Shown in pieces: positions 12,090 to 22,995 of a stretch of DNA of 64,000 nucleotides (positions within the stretch are counted from its first letter, which is position 1; each line of letters starts with the position of its first letter). The position numbers and the translations under genes were made by a program. Location of the stretch: positions 332,587,527 through 332,651,526 of the forward strand of contig OZ005651.1 of NCBI GenBank assembly GCA_963930645.1. Reading direction: 5' to 3'. The notes beneath the pieces are model-generated. The model had not been told where the DNA came from. It ran no database searches and saw only the letters and a program-made list of their open reading frames with translations. The DNA comes from Salticus scenicus (lineage: Eukaryota; Arthropoda; Arachnida; Araneae; Salticidae).

Positions 12090-13290
12090 ATTTTCTGTTG
12101 AATCATATAAACGCTACTGAAGGCAGCCGGAACCCCAGCAATTGGATAAAAGTATTAAAAAAATTCCTTGCTATCGTCTTTTGAGCTATTATAAAAGTTT
12201 CAAATGGCTATCTAGCCGGGAAGTTAGTTATAAGTTGATTGCAAGCTTTGTACTGGAAACGCTGCCGAAGGCAGCAGGGTCTCGAAGCAATTGGATAAAA
12301 ATATTTTTAAAAAGCATTTTTACCGTATTCTGGACTATTCCGAAAGTTTCAAATGTCTAGCTACTCGGGAAGTTAGTTAAATAAATTTTCTGTTGAATCA
12401 TATGAACGCTGCCGAATACAGTAGGGACCTGAAACAGTTGACCAAAAGTATTAAAAAAAAAATGTATTGCCCCCGTGTTCTGAGCTATCCTGAAAGCTCA
12501 AATATCTAGCTAGTCGGGAAGTTAGTGAAAAATCGATTGCAAGCTTTGTACTGGTAACGCTGCCGAAGGCAGCAGGAACCCGAAACAGTTGGCTAAAAGT
12601 ATTAAAAAAATGCATTTTCACCGTGTTCCGAACTATTGTGAAAGTTTCAAATGTCTAGCTAGTCAGGAAGTTAGTTAAATAAAATTTATGTTGAATCATA
12701 TAAACGCTGCCGAAGGCAGTAGGGACCTGAAGCAGTTGACTAAAAGTTTTTAAAAAAGTATTGTCACCGTGTTATGAGCTAGCCTGAAAGTTTCAAATGT
12801 CTAGCTAGTCGGAAAGTTAGTGAAAAATCGATTGCAAGCTTTGTACTGATAACGCTGCCGAAGGCAGCAGGAACCCGAAACAGTTGGCTAAAGGTATTAA
12901 AAAAATGTATTTTCACCGTGTTCTGAACTATCCTGAAAGTTTCAAATGTCTAGCTAGTCAGGAAGTTAGTGAAAAATCGATTGCAAGCTTTGTACTGGTA
13001 ACGCTGTCGAAGGCAGCAGGAACCCGAGACAGTTGGCTAAAGGTATTAAGAAAATGAATTTTCACCGTGTTCTGAACTATTCTGAAAGTTTCAAGTGTGT
13101 AGCTAGTCGGGAAGGTAGTTAAATAAATTTTCTGTCGAATCATATAAGCGCTGCCGAAGGCAGCGGGACTTGAAATAGTTGACTAAAATTATTAGAAAAA
13201 TGTGTTGTCACCGTGTTGTGAGCTGTCCTGAAAATTTCAAATATCTAGCTAGTCGGGAAGTTAGTTAAAAATCGATTGCAAGATTTGTCC
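12090..13290 (+). repeat. Eight-copy minisatellite, about 147-bp unit, two alternating unit types
   Basis: Each unit carries the GC-rich hairpin GCTGCCGAAGGCAGC (or a decayed form), then CAGTTGRCTAAAAGTATTA, CACCGTGTTCTGARCTATCC and CTAGCTAGTCGGGAAGTTAG. Hairpins lie near 12112, 12260, 12405, 12558, 12707, 12852, 13003 and 13150. Two unit types differ after GTTAGT: type A continues TTCTGTTGAATCATATAAAC, type B continues AAATCGATTGCAAGCTTTG. The order is A B A B A B B A, a two-unit higher-order array with one B duplication. The frames at 12142-12360 and 12958-13143 fall inside the repeat. The same GCTGCCGAAGGCAG box followed by GGGACC occurs in the Helitron-like region near 60600 and 60890, so this may be the internal array of a related element (inference). 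Confidence 0.9.
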
Positions 13291-14518
13291 CTCACAAACC
13301 CACAAACTAACAAGAATCGAAGTTAATAAAAACATGGTAATTACCGCTTGGTATAAGACTATGGTAATGGAATATTTTACTTTGTCTCCATGTATATGAC
13401 ATACTATTATGAATTGAATCTACTCCATGGGAAATGGTACATTCGAATCCAGATCACTCACGTCCACCTAGCTAATCCGAGTATTCAGTTGTTTTTTCCG
13501 AAAGTCGCTTAAATTAAGACAGACCTTAGAAATATCCCTACTGCAAGCATCTTACCCTAGTCTGTTTTTTTCCGTATGCAATTGGCCTTAACTCTAGCAC
13601 CAACTCAACTTGCATTTATCAAAATTCAAATGTTTATTATAAACTTGTTGCTTTTAACTTAAATAATGCTGATAAAGAATACACTAGTGTGTATTTGGGG
13701 ATATTGGGGGGGGGGGGGGGGGGTATGATATAGCGTAATTTTAATTATTTTTCACAGTATTATACTTATTCAAAGATAGATATTTGTGATAAAGTTAAAA
13801 GTGGTTTATACGGAAAAATAAATAGATAAAACCTTCTAAAAACAAAACTGAACTCTTTTTAGATATGTAATCTTTTAGAACACATCATGTATGCAACAAC
13901 TTAGTTAGCAGTGTAAATGGATATTGGAAAGAGTAATTTTTTTTTCTTTTATAAATAATGTTTTAACGTTCTATTAAAAACTATAATTCAGCCTTATATA
14001 TATATATACAATGAGATGATCAAAAATCACCCCAGATTTGTAATAAACAGGCATTACTTTTACTAATACTCTTAAATAAACCAAAGATATGTCTCACTTG
14101 CAAATTTTCTTATTTTCAAGAGTGTATGAGCATTATTTAACATTATTATTATTTTAAGGACAGGAAATTTTCACAAATTTTGGGTATACGTTAGTAAAAA
14201 CTCAATGTTTTAATGTATTATGATTTACAAATCACCTATACTTCTGGTACCCACCCTTATTTTTAAAGAAAAGTCGCCATAACTCTTTGTTTTTATTACA
14301 TACTGAAATTGCCACGACCGAAAAACGTTGTAGTAATGAGTACTACAATGCGTTGTCAAACGTTGAGCATAATTTTTCTAGGAGACAATAGACGGTTTTG
14401 GTAGAAAACATACATAGGTATATGGGGGGAGGGGGGAATATTTTTATAGATATTTACATGCTCTTGAGAGGTAACGCATATTTTTCTTTTATTTCATTTT
14501 ACTTTGGATGGACTTATC
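13291..14518. other. AT-rich DNA, no gene seen
   Basis: Contains an 18-base G run (about 13706-13723), a TA tract near 13996 and a G run near 14425. No gene recognised. Confidence 0.6.
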
Positions 14519-14928
14519 CAGGGCCTGACTATCGCACGGGCACCCGGGGCTCGTGCCCTGGCCACAATTTCTGAGGGGCACAACATTTTACTAATGGTTA
14601 AGTATATAGTCTAAATTTCCTTCTTTTTTTTTTTTTTTTTTTAATTCAACTGTGTTTCACTTACATGAATAAAATTTTAAAATTAAATCTGTCATTAGGC
14701 TGACTGAGGGTAATTTTTTTTTGCTTTTAAAGCCTCCCAAAAGAGACAGATTATTTTTTTGAGGAAATAAAATGTTTTGGTCTGCTTTTTCGACTGCTAA
14801 AAATTTTTCTAAGTTAATAATGGACTTTTTTTTGGGGAGTGGGGGGGGGGGGGGGGATTCTTACTCTTCTAAGGGGGCACGAAAAATTTAAAGTGCCCTG
14901 GGCACAAAAAATTGTTAGTCGGGCCCTG
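14519..14928. mobile_element. hAT-type MITE, CAGGGCC ends, 8-bp target duplication
   Basis: Left end CAGGGCCTGACTATCG, right end TTAGTCGGGCCCTG. Flanking octamers GACTTATC (14511-14518) and GACGTATC (14929-14936) match at 7 of 8 positions, the length hAT transposases generate. Subterminal inverted blocks also pair: GGGGCTCGTGCCCTGG on the left, GGGGGCACG and GTGCCCTGGGC on the right. A G run is present near 14841. The minus-strand frame 14814-15002 spans the right end and is not a gene. The termini resemble those of 48078-48547. Confidence 0.85.
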
Positions 14929-15485
14929 GACGTATCAATATCAGAAGTATTAAAAATATGCAGGAGGAAGAAGAAGAAAAAAAAAATGGTGTAATGAATC
15001 ATTGAATAGAAACCATATCTTAAAATTAGAATAAAATAGTTCGCATGTTACTTATGCTTTTGTAGATGTGTAATGAAATTTTGTTGACGCAGAATTTTGT
15101 GACAATGTGTATATTTTCTTTGCAGGATTTGTATGCAATTTTTGTTGTTGTTCAAGAGGGTAGGAAATTATTTTTCCAGTTAAAAAAAAACCCTTTGTAC
15201 TAATCAAAGCTCATGTTTTATTGGATATAAATGGTTCGAAGCACGGATTATCAAACAGTTGTTAGTAAAATTCATAAATGCATATATATATAAACACGTT
15301 CTTTCTTAAATCATTTCATTTACCAAAATGATGTTGATTTAGAAAAACATCTTCATTACATTTCTATTGCAACATTCCATATGCTTTTCTAACGGATAAC
15401 AAGCAGAAATTTCAGTGCTGTACATTATTAATCTCACTTTGTTTTATAACAAAGTTTAAATATTTTAATTACAATTAAATTAGCC
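14929..15485. other. AT-rich DNA, no gene seen
   Basis: A GAAGAAGAAG-type purine run near 14965 and nothing else recognisable. Confidence 0.6.
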
Positions 15486-15630
15486 TTTGTAGTAGCCGAG
15501 TGGTTGGTACGCTGTCCTTCAGGTACCAGGTTCCAAAACCAGTTCAGCCATGGATGTTCGCAGTATTTCGGAATTAAAGCCGAAGGTGTCGGTCAAATGA
15601 ACCTTAATGTTCAAAAAATGACCGTAGGAA
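15486..15630 (+). mobile_element. tRNA-derived SINE, short copy
   Basis: The head contains GTAGCCGAGTGGTTGGTACG, which resembles an RNA polymerase III A box, and CAGGTTCCAAAACC at the B-box position. A non-tRNA body follows (GGTCAAATGAACC). The A-box wording is close to the leucine/serine-type SINE heads at 30786 and 37566, but the body differs, so it is probably another family. The frame 15504-15707 is incidental. Confidence 0.5.
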
Positions 15631-16262
15631 CAAAACAAAACCAAACCAAATTATTTTTCAATGAGCAAAAACTATGCGCGATCTCATTCCGAAGCTCTAT
15701 TTACTAATATCGTCTTTTAAAAACAATTCTCATTTGTCTTGCAATGAGTTATCGTGTAATGATACTAACTTAAAATAATTTTATCCTGACAGTTTTCCTA
15801 TTATAATTTTAGTTTTAAAATCGTAATATACTCTTAAATAAATTTTTTTTTTTTTTTTTTAACATTTTTAGTTGATATTTAACTTCGTTAAAATAAAGTT
15901 GAATGTACTAACTACTGATATTACACTAATTACACGATTGTGCATATATTAAAACATTTTAAAATAAATTTGTTCTTGGAATTACATAAGCATGCAAAAT
16001 TTTTTTTTTTCAATAAATTTATTTTTATAGACGTAATAGTAAATAAAAGCTAACAAAAATATAAATAAATAGAACGAAAAAAAAAAAATAATAATAATAA
16101 TAATTTAGCCGCGGAAAATATTTCTCACTATGAAATAAATTTGATTATTTAATGTTGATCCCGATTGTTAAGAAATGACAATGCGTAACGATTTAGATAA
16201 ATCAATATAGTTCAATCGGGCCATCCAAAGTTTATATTTTGATCTGTTTTTGCTGGATAACC

Positions 16263-16297
<35 letters not shown>

Positions 16298-17239
16298 TCA
16301 TGATCAGTAGTATTGATAGCACGCAATTTTAATAAATTAAACGTGCATATTCAGTTTAAGAATTTTTTCTTTGTATGACATAAGAGCAAAAATAATCGGT
16401 TAAATATCAGTTAATTTTTTTTCTCTGGAAAGTGTTGGAACATTAACTGAAATGTATCACCAGGATATGCTGCTGTTTCATAAAAATATAGATAGAAATA
16501 ATCAAGTATGCCTAACAACAAATCGTAATACGTCATAGAAATATATATATATATATATATATGTATATTGATTCTTGTGAACTTTCTATTTTTAAACAAA
16601 TCTCAAATTATTTTGTTATTAAACGAAATGTTTCTTGTAAAGGCTTATTACTGTCATTTTACCTTGCTGTATTTTTTCCGCGTAAACTTACCAATGTCTT
16701 TTTTTTTCAGTCAGGTTAGGTTGTACGTTAGATAGACCGATGGCCCTATATATATAGTTTTCAGTCAACTTGATAACATAAACAGTTTAGAATGGAATGC
16801 CTCAAATAGCTATGCATCTACAATGCATAATTTTCCAGCAAAATGTCAGGGAAAAAAGAATGTCGTTGTATTCCGTGCTCGTGAAATAAGCTTTATTTAA
16901 ATTAGAAACAGTGAGAGCCGCAGCACTGACCAAAGATAAAATACATGTCACACTGTTCATGCACGGAATACATTATCAGTTATGCAAAGATTGTCGATAG
17001 TTTGAAGCTGTTGTCTTTTACAGCGAGTTCTACGACGGTTTTGTTAACAGACACCAATCTACCATTTCTTTTTAAACTGCTGCTCTTTAAACATATCCAT
17101 CATGAGCGTTAGGAGCATTATTTTATTTATTTTTAAATCTATTCTGCAGTTTCACACTATTCCAATAAAGCATTTTTAGTCCTCCATATGTAAATCACAT
17201 GATTTTCCTTCAGCACTTTTCTCGGAAGCTGTACGTCTA
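15631..17239. other. AT-rich DNA, no gene seen
   Basis: Poly-A at about 16268-16295, a TA tract at 16541-16561, and AAT/T runs. The segment 16840-17110 is somewhat less AT-rich but has no sustained reading frame. Confidence 0.55.
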
Positions 17240-17590
17240 CACTGTTAAAAAAAATTTCAACAGAAAACTCTGTGTAATCTATTATCTTAAGTCTTACGTA
17301 AAATTACAGAGAAAAATAAACAGAAATGTTAAAAAAACTTATTTTATACATTCATTTTAATAATTAATTTAATTAAATATTGGTGAGAATATATTTCGGA
17401 CTTTGAATGTTTTTTCTAAAGTAGAAATAGTCATTTTTAATTTTAATTAAAAATTTAATTAATAAAATTAGATAAAATACAGAATAAAGATTGAGAATCT
17501 CGATTATTCACTTTTAACTAAAAATTACTGTAAATTTACAGAGACTCTGGATAAGTATTTACATTAAATTTACAGAAATTTTTAACAGTG
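17240..17590 (+). mobile_element. MITE with CACTGTTAA ends, TA target (copy 2, complete)
   Basis: Left: TA (17238-17239) then CACTGTTAAAAAAAATTTC. Right: GAAATTTTTAACAGTG then TA (17591-17592). The ends are inverted repeats and the target duplication is TA. Two further ACTGTAAATTTACAG-type palindromes lie near the right end (17527-17541). About 351 bases, no coding capacity. It matches the reverse complement of 1-292 along its length, so the two copies form a widely spaced inverted pair. Confidence 0.9.
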
Positions 17591-18537
17591 TAACCGATCA
17601 GGATTCGATTGAATGTTTTTATTTATTTTTTGTTAAGTAATTCGAGTAAATTTTGTCACAACCCTTTGTTTCTGTAAAATAGAGACTGAATGCAGCAAAT
17701 TCTCGTTCGAAAACGCTTTCTGTACATTTAAAATATGGATTTCTAAAAAATAATTATGTAATTAGATGAGCGATTGTTTGTATTAGTTTATTTTAAAAAA
17801 TAATAATAATAAATTTGCTTGTAATATTAAACTATTTCACTGCATCAATTGATGATTTATTTGCTTGTGTGAATGTGTGTGAAAAAGCAACTAATCATAA
17901 ACGCTATTTAATCAAAATTCAAATGAATCATTGCCATGCATAGCAATTAATTTACTAAATTCTCTACAGCGCATTTGGAATCGATTTGTATGTATTTATT
18001 TTATTTTTTAAAGGTTCTAATAAATATAAATATATTTATATATATTTTCATAAGAAAGAAAGAAAGAAAAAAGTGGAAACACAAGAAAATGTCTTTTTTT
18101 TGGGAGAGGGGGGGGGGGGAAGCGGTGGAATAAGAGAAATATATATATTGCATTTCATATTCCATTTAAAGCTGAAATATTGTAAATAATCATTTTTGGA
18201 AAAAATCAAATTTAGATTGAAGTATTTTTCATTCAAATTTCTTATTACTTTGGGTCATTAAAGCTATTGAAACTACGTTCAACATCTGCGGATAGAGTTT
18301 CGAGTTATTTAGCTGCACGTGTAGTTTATGATGCGGGAAAACTGTTTTTACAGTTATGTGGCGACTTAACATTTACCGATGAGTTGTTCTTTCATCTTAT
18401 CCGGGTGAATGTTTCAAAACAGAATTATAAACCAAGCCTAATTTGTTGAATGGAAATACGTTCATCCTGTATTAATAATAATTATGAACGGTGTTTTCCT
18501 CATAGGGAAAAAATATACATACGATTTTGAATAAGTT

Positions 18538-18568
<31 letters not shown>

Positions 18569-18587
18569 TTTGTGCGTGTGTGTGTGT
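17591..18587. other. AT-rich DNA, no gene seen
   Basis: AAGA and G runs near 18050-18120, and a T run then a GT tract at 18543-18588 that abuts the mariner relic. A 60-codon frame at 18267-18449 has more even composition than its neighbours but no recognisable motif. Confidence 0.55.
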
Positions 18588-18893
18588 GTACGGCAACCAA
18601 TAATGTCTTTGCTTCTGGAACATTTCTAATGCTTTCACATTTTTCGAAACTATTGTGTCATCTACTCATAATGATTTTGCAAATTAGCGTCTCACTTGGG
18701 TCTTCATTAAGTAATTCCTCAAATTCTTCCTCTTCAAAATTTTCGGTACGCCAAAGTGTTCTTTATCTTCAAGATCAAAATCATTTTTTTTTTAAGCGTC
18801 GAAAACAGTCTCTGCATGTCGTTTCTGACAAATCATGCTCACCATATCAACAAGAATTCTGCGTGCTTCAGCTATACCTTCCTTTTGAATAAA
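18588..18893 (-). pseudogene. Mariner-family transposase, N-terminal DNA-binding region, broken
   Basis: Translating the minus strand piecewise across frameshifts gives, in mariner order: an EGIAEARRIL segment (first helix-turn-helix), YGEHDLSETTCRDCFRRL, DFDLEDKEHFGVP, FEEEEFEELLNEDPSETL, then VSKNVKALEMFQKQ and WLPY. This corresponds to the paired-like HTH domain and the linker that precedes the catalytic domain of mariner transposases. At least four frame changes are needed, one in the A run near 18785-18793, plus an in-frame stop before VDD. The DD(34)D catalytic half is missing: homology stops at a GT/T tract. On the plus strand the same segment happens to be open (18527-18892), an antisense shadow. 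Mariner terminal repeats are not visible around it. Confidence 0.85.
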
Positions 18894-19622
18894 ATAGGGC
18901 TATAATAATCCCCGAAAATTCTTTTTATTTGACACAAAACTGAACATTTTTAAACTGGGGGGGGGGGGGGAGAAGAAAAATTGTTTACACTGCCGCAAAC
19001 TAACATACACTGAAGTTAAAACGTAACGACAGTACTTCCTTGTAAATGCGTTGCCATCTAAAATTACATGTATAGTCCTGGTAATGCTATCTGTTAAGAA
19101 ACAGCGAGAACTTATTGAAGGTCTTAAATAAATGAATAAATATGTATATAACCTGTATAATTGTAAATTATGGTAAAATTTAGTATACAAAAGATACATT
19201 ATTAATGCCAATATCACCCAAAAAATTAAACAAATAAAGCCATGATCAGTAAATTAAAGATGAATAAAAATACTCACGCTATAAAGACAGATTAAACCAG
19301 TCATGCCGATGATAAATTAATAGAACCAACGAAATTAAATATTCTCCCATAAAAATAAGCTTTTAAGAATCCCAATTATTTTCTTCAATTTTATTTTCAG
19401 TATAATTCTTTTTTAGATTGGGGGAAAAAAAAATCGCTCTACTTTCAAATCATTTGAAAATGAGGATTCAGTAATTTATGCGTGCATATATATTTTGTGC
19501 AATTATATAAGGCTTAATCAGCGAAATTAAAAATATGAAATAGAACAACATAATTCAACATCATGCCAAATGGATTTAAATAACAGTAATTTGATATGCT
19601 CTCTTCCTATATAAATTTCATT
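18894..19622. other. AT-rich DNA, no gene seen
   Basis: A G run at about 18957-18970 and otherwise unstructured. The 105-residue minus-strand frame (18900-19217) starts in ordinary AT-rich sequence and passes through the G run. It is not credible as a gene, although its end may include DNA once upstream of the mariner reading frame. Confidence 0.5.
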
Positions 19623-19670
19623 GCCAACTATGCAGCACTAGTGCGACGTAAAACCCAACCAACCTACCTA
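19623..19670 (+). mobile_element. 3' tail fragment of the tRNA-Met-like SINE
   Basis: GCAGCACTAGTGCGACG followed by TAAAACCCAACCAACC matches the tail of the complete SINE at 24931-25244 (reverse strand: GTAGCACTAGCGCGACG then TTAAACCCAACC). Only the last 50 or so bases remain, as expected of a severely 5'-truncated copy. Confidence 0.7.
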
Positions 19671-19856
19671 TATAAAATTCCAAAAATAAATAATAAAGTG
19701 GTAGTAAAAATTATTTTATATATATAGCTTGTATTCTTTATTAAATTGTGAAATATTTTCAGGAAAATGTCTTAAAAGGATCGGCCTTTGAAGTTATTGT
19801 CTTAGAATTATGAAAGTTTGTATACATGTGCATTGATATTGTATCAGTATTAAGTA

Positions 19857-20213
19857 TATTAAAATTTCTCGAAAACTATTAAAAAAAAAAAAAAAAAAAT
19901 AGAGAATTTTTAGAAATGTTCTAGGCTAACATGTTTTTTCTTTTTTAATTTTATAATTTTTAATCTATTCTAAACATATTATTTGTGCATTAATTTGTGG
20001 ATTGATGGATAAACTATTTTTTTTAAAACATTTTTGTTTGATAAATTAATTTTTTTTAAACATTTTTGTTTGAATTTTAAAATTTCTCCTGAAATTTCAG
20101 CATTCAAACTTTAAAAATACTTAAATTAACTTATCAATCAATCCAGAAATTAATGCAGAAATATATTTAGTTGATGAACACTGTTAAGTTGATCTAAAAT
20201 CGAGGGCAAAAAA

Positions 20214-20244
<31 letters not shown>

Positions 20245-20369
20245 AAAATATAATAATAATAAAATCTTTAGCCTGGAACATTTTAAAAATTCTCAAAAAT
20301 TAAAATTTGTATTATTATTATTATTATTTTTTTTTTTTAATTTTAATGGTTTTTGAGAAATTTTAATAG
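19857..20369. repeat. Long foldback element, arms about 230 bp
   Basis: Three nested blocks pair in inverted order. TATTAAAATTTCTCGAAAAC (19857) pairs with TTTTTGAGAAATTTTAATAG (20350). GAATTTTTAGAAATGTTCTA (19905) pairs with GGAACATTTTAAAAATTCTC (20275). GTGCATTAATTTGTGGATTG (19986) pairs with CAATCCAGAAATTAATGCAG (20138). A long A run on the left matches a long T run on the right, and the right arm has gained an AAAT microsatellite (20214-20244). No coding capacity. Confidence 0.8.
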
Positions 20370-20599
20370 GATCTAAACAAGAATTTAAAAGGATCTAAAC
20401 ACAATTGGTCTGTATCCACAGATCTGACTTTTTGACGATTCAAAAATCTATAGCTTAAATACTGTTACATAGAAAATGTAGTTAAACGATTTTAACATTG
20501 TAAATATCAAAAGTACAACGTTCGGAATGTTCTCTCAGCAGTCAGTACTTAAGAAGGGGAAAATTTCACGTGAAGGATTTTAAAGAATTTATTATTTAA

Positions 20600-20934
20600 C
20601 ACGCTGAGTGCCATGTCAGCCATCGGTGGCTGACACTGAACTTTCCGTTTAGGCCACGTCAACCACCAGTGGCTGACAGTGTAAAATAAGATATAAAGCC
20701 GCGCCAACCACCAGTGTCTGACAGTGTGAAATTTGATATAAAAATTAAAAAAATTACATTGTTTTAAGTAATTAATGAAAATGTATTTAAAATTTACTTA
20801 ATTTTCATTTATTGCAGGACATCAATAAGGCATTTTAATGGATTTTATTGAAACACAGTAAACATAACGCGCTTGTAAGTAGCGCACGTGGCCTGACGGG
20901 GATTTCCTTAAGACTTCGCGAGGCGCTGAACGTG
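20600..20934. mobile_element. piggyBac-like MITE candidate in a TTAA site
   Basis: TTAA (20596-20599) precedes CACGCTGAGTGCC. The right end GGCGCTGAACGTG is followed by TTCA, a one-base variant of TTAA. Read inward, the ends match at about three quarters of positions. The left half contains tandem CCACCAGTGGCTGACAGTG units. The right half has the hairpin GCGCTTGTAAGTAGCGC. The assignment rests on the TTAA target and modest terminal match, so it is tentative. Confidence 0.45.
20610..20740. repeat. Three imperfect units around GTGGCTGACA
   Basis: CATGTCAGCCATCGGTGGCT, then CACGTCAACCACCAGTGGCT, then GCGCCAACCACCAGTGTCTG. The last two are each followed by GACAGTGTGAAAT-like sequence and GATATAAA. 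The first unit is itself a near-palindrome (TGTCAGCCA / TGGCTGACA). Confidence 0.75.
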
Positions 20935-21079
20935 TTCAAAAATATATACTATATCAAGGACGAAAAATCATGCCTTTCGCACAGATTATTAACACTTTCC
21001 AACTATACGTGCTCCTACAGTGCTTCCCACTGTACGTGCTCATTAAATCGTTTAACATTCAGATTACTTTGCTTACATG

Positions 21080-21845
21080 ATCACACAACTGGCAGACAGA
21101 GATTAATTGAATTCATAATCACTCTTATAAACATTGTAGAACATGTTAAAAACACATAATACAAACGGAAATACAATTTCAGTGTAGATGTGTAAATCTT
21201 ACAGCTAAACTGACTTACTCTTTAGAAAAATATTTTTTTAGCAAATAACCTATCAATATCAATTTTATTGTGATTTGTGCACTGCAAAGTTATTTAAATA
21301 TGATTTATAAAAATTCTCCTAAAACGAAATGCATTTTCATTCTTTTGGGTGTCCCTGTAACTATTTACACCATTTTATTTAGGGAACAGGGGATAGGGAA
21401 CTTAAGTAAGGTATATCAGTTTGAAGAAATTCTGAATACATTTATGGGCGCTAGGAGGGGACATAAAGATAGACAGATGGACTAATTGAAATTATAATTA
21501 TTCTTAAACATTTATTAGAATGTGTTAAAAATGCTTTTTGAAAACAAAAGTTCAATTCCAGTACTTTCTAATAAAATCCTTAAAGTATTTGAACATTTTT
21601 GTGTGGCCCGGTAAATCTTAATGCTAATGTTAATTTCATTATGATTTGTGCAAAATAAAGTTATTAAAATATGGTTTATACAAATATCTTTAATAGAACA
21701 CAATGCTTTGGAATTTTTTCGGGTATCTTTGTACACAATGAACTTGTATATCAGATTCAAGGAATTCCATGAAAATTTAAGGGAGAGCGCGGACAGTCAG
21801 ACAAACCGAAGTCATAAACACTTTTCAACTTTGTTGGAAAGTGAT
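21080..21845. repeat. Two diverged direct repeats, spacing about 375 bp
   Basis: Unit 1 (about 21080-21470) and unit 2 (about 21472-21845) share colinear blocks: ATTAATTGAATTCATAATCA versus CTAATTGAAATTATAATTAT; GTGATTTGTGCACTGCAAAG versus ATGATTTGTGCAAAATAAAG; TCTTTTGGGTGTCCCTGTAA versus TTTTTCGGGTATCTTTGTAC; each ends near a GACAGAYRGA-like segment. The short frames at 21270-21485, 21515-21760 and 21648-21848 lie in the repeat and show no conserved protein frame between units. It may be a tandem of old element ends; the family is not recognised. Confidence 0.65.
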
Positions 21846-21927
21846 TAAAGAAAAAAAAAAAAAAAATCTTTACTCTTGAAAATATATCGCGAGTTGATAT
21901 TGTAATATTTTCTACCTCAAATTTTCA

Positions 21928-21964
<37 letters not shown>

Positions 21965-22682
21965 TAAAGTTATGCTTAAATCTTCTAATAAAAAAGCGGA
22001 AGAAGTCAACTTAAAATATTCCTTATTAGGTTTCAACAGCGTTCAAGTACCAATTTTTTAGATGTTACTTTCTTCGGTATATTAACCTATTTTACCAATT
22101 TATTATGCTAGACTTGTTTTAGATTAAAAGATCTTAGATAGCGTCATTTTATTTTGCTATTAAAAAAAAAAAAAGTTTTACTTTGAAGTGAGGAGGTGTT
22201 CATAACGGACCGTAGGAAGTATAATTTGTCTATTAATATGCGATTCAGAATAATGAACAAAACAATGAACCATCTCTTTGTAGTTTATCTTAATATGTTT
22301 TGGATGAGAAATATGAATAAAAAGTGCATTAAAAACTCCAGTTCTGATAGAGATAGAATCTTTGCCCTTTTTTTAGAAGTTCAGCTATTTACAGTAATCT
22401 ATATGGTAACTGTATATTTCAGTTTTTTTCTATACGATAATTGCGCTAGCACATAAAAGTAGAAAAAAAAAAAAAGTCAAGGTTGAATTGATAATACTTC
22501 CTTTTTAATTTCATTTGCACAGAAAAATCAGTGACTACCACTAAATATCTTGAACCAATTAACTTTTATAAGAGAACTTTTCATACCAAATGCATTTATA
22601 ATTTGCAATGAATCAGTTTAAAGCATGTGGTTATTTTTTTTAAAGTATTATAAGTATAAAAGTACAATCACAACAGCAAGTA
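21846..22682. other. AT-rich DNA, no gene seen
   Basis: Poly-A (21849-21867) and poly-T (21931-21958) runs. The 86-residue frame at 22196-22456 is not recognisable and has typical AT-rich composition. Confidence 0.55.
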
Positions 22683-22995
22683 CAAGGGTTGATTCATATT
22701 TTAAGTTTTGGGGTCCATTTTTGTGAAATTTTTATTTTGTTGAAAAAAAAAAAAATCTTCCCTTTTAGCAATCTTGTATTATAGTGCTTAAAATAAAAGT
22801 TAATTGGTGTTGCATTTTACCAAGTATAGACACTCATTGGAAATAATATTCAAAAAATTTATAAGAGGATCATTTTTATAAAACAAAAGGACTGCTTATA
22901 TGGATTTGAATTTTGTGAACAAGCCTATTTTATAAAATAGAATTTTCTGATGGGGCAGCTAAAAAGGCCCTAACTTATGCCTGAATTCATCTCTA
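22683..22995 (-). mobile_element. TIR element with CAGGGATYGATCC ends, 5-bp target duplication (copy C)
   Basis: Oriented opposite to 6318-6708. The left end CAAGGGTTGATTC and right end GCCTGAATTCATCTCTA are decayed versions of the family termini. The interior phrases TTTTGGGGTCCATTTTTGTG and TATGGATTTGAATTTTGTGA match the reverse complement of copy A. Flanked by a perfect AAGTA duplication (22678-22682 and 22996-23000). Confidence 0.8.

Noticed and set aside
12090..13290. CRISPR-like regularly spaced repeats
   Set aside because: Units are contiguous, diverged and of about 147 bases without unique spacers, in a eukaryotic context.
18527..18892. 121-codon plus-strand frame starting in a poly-F run
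   Set aside because: It is antisense to the mariner transposase relic; coding similarity is on the minus strand.
18900..19217. 105-codon minus-strand frame
   Set aside because: It crosses a G run as poly-Pro and has no recognisable motif.
20848..21159. 103-codon plus-strand frame
   Set aside because: It spans the end of a candidate MITE and the start of a diverged direct repeat, with no protein similarity seen.
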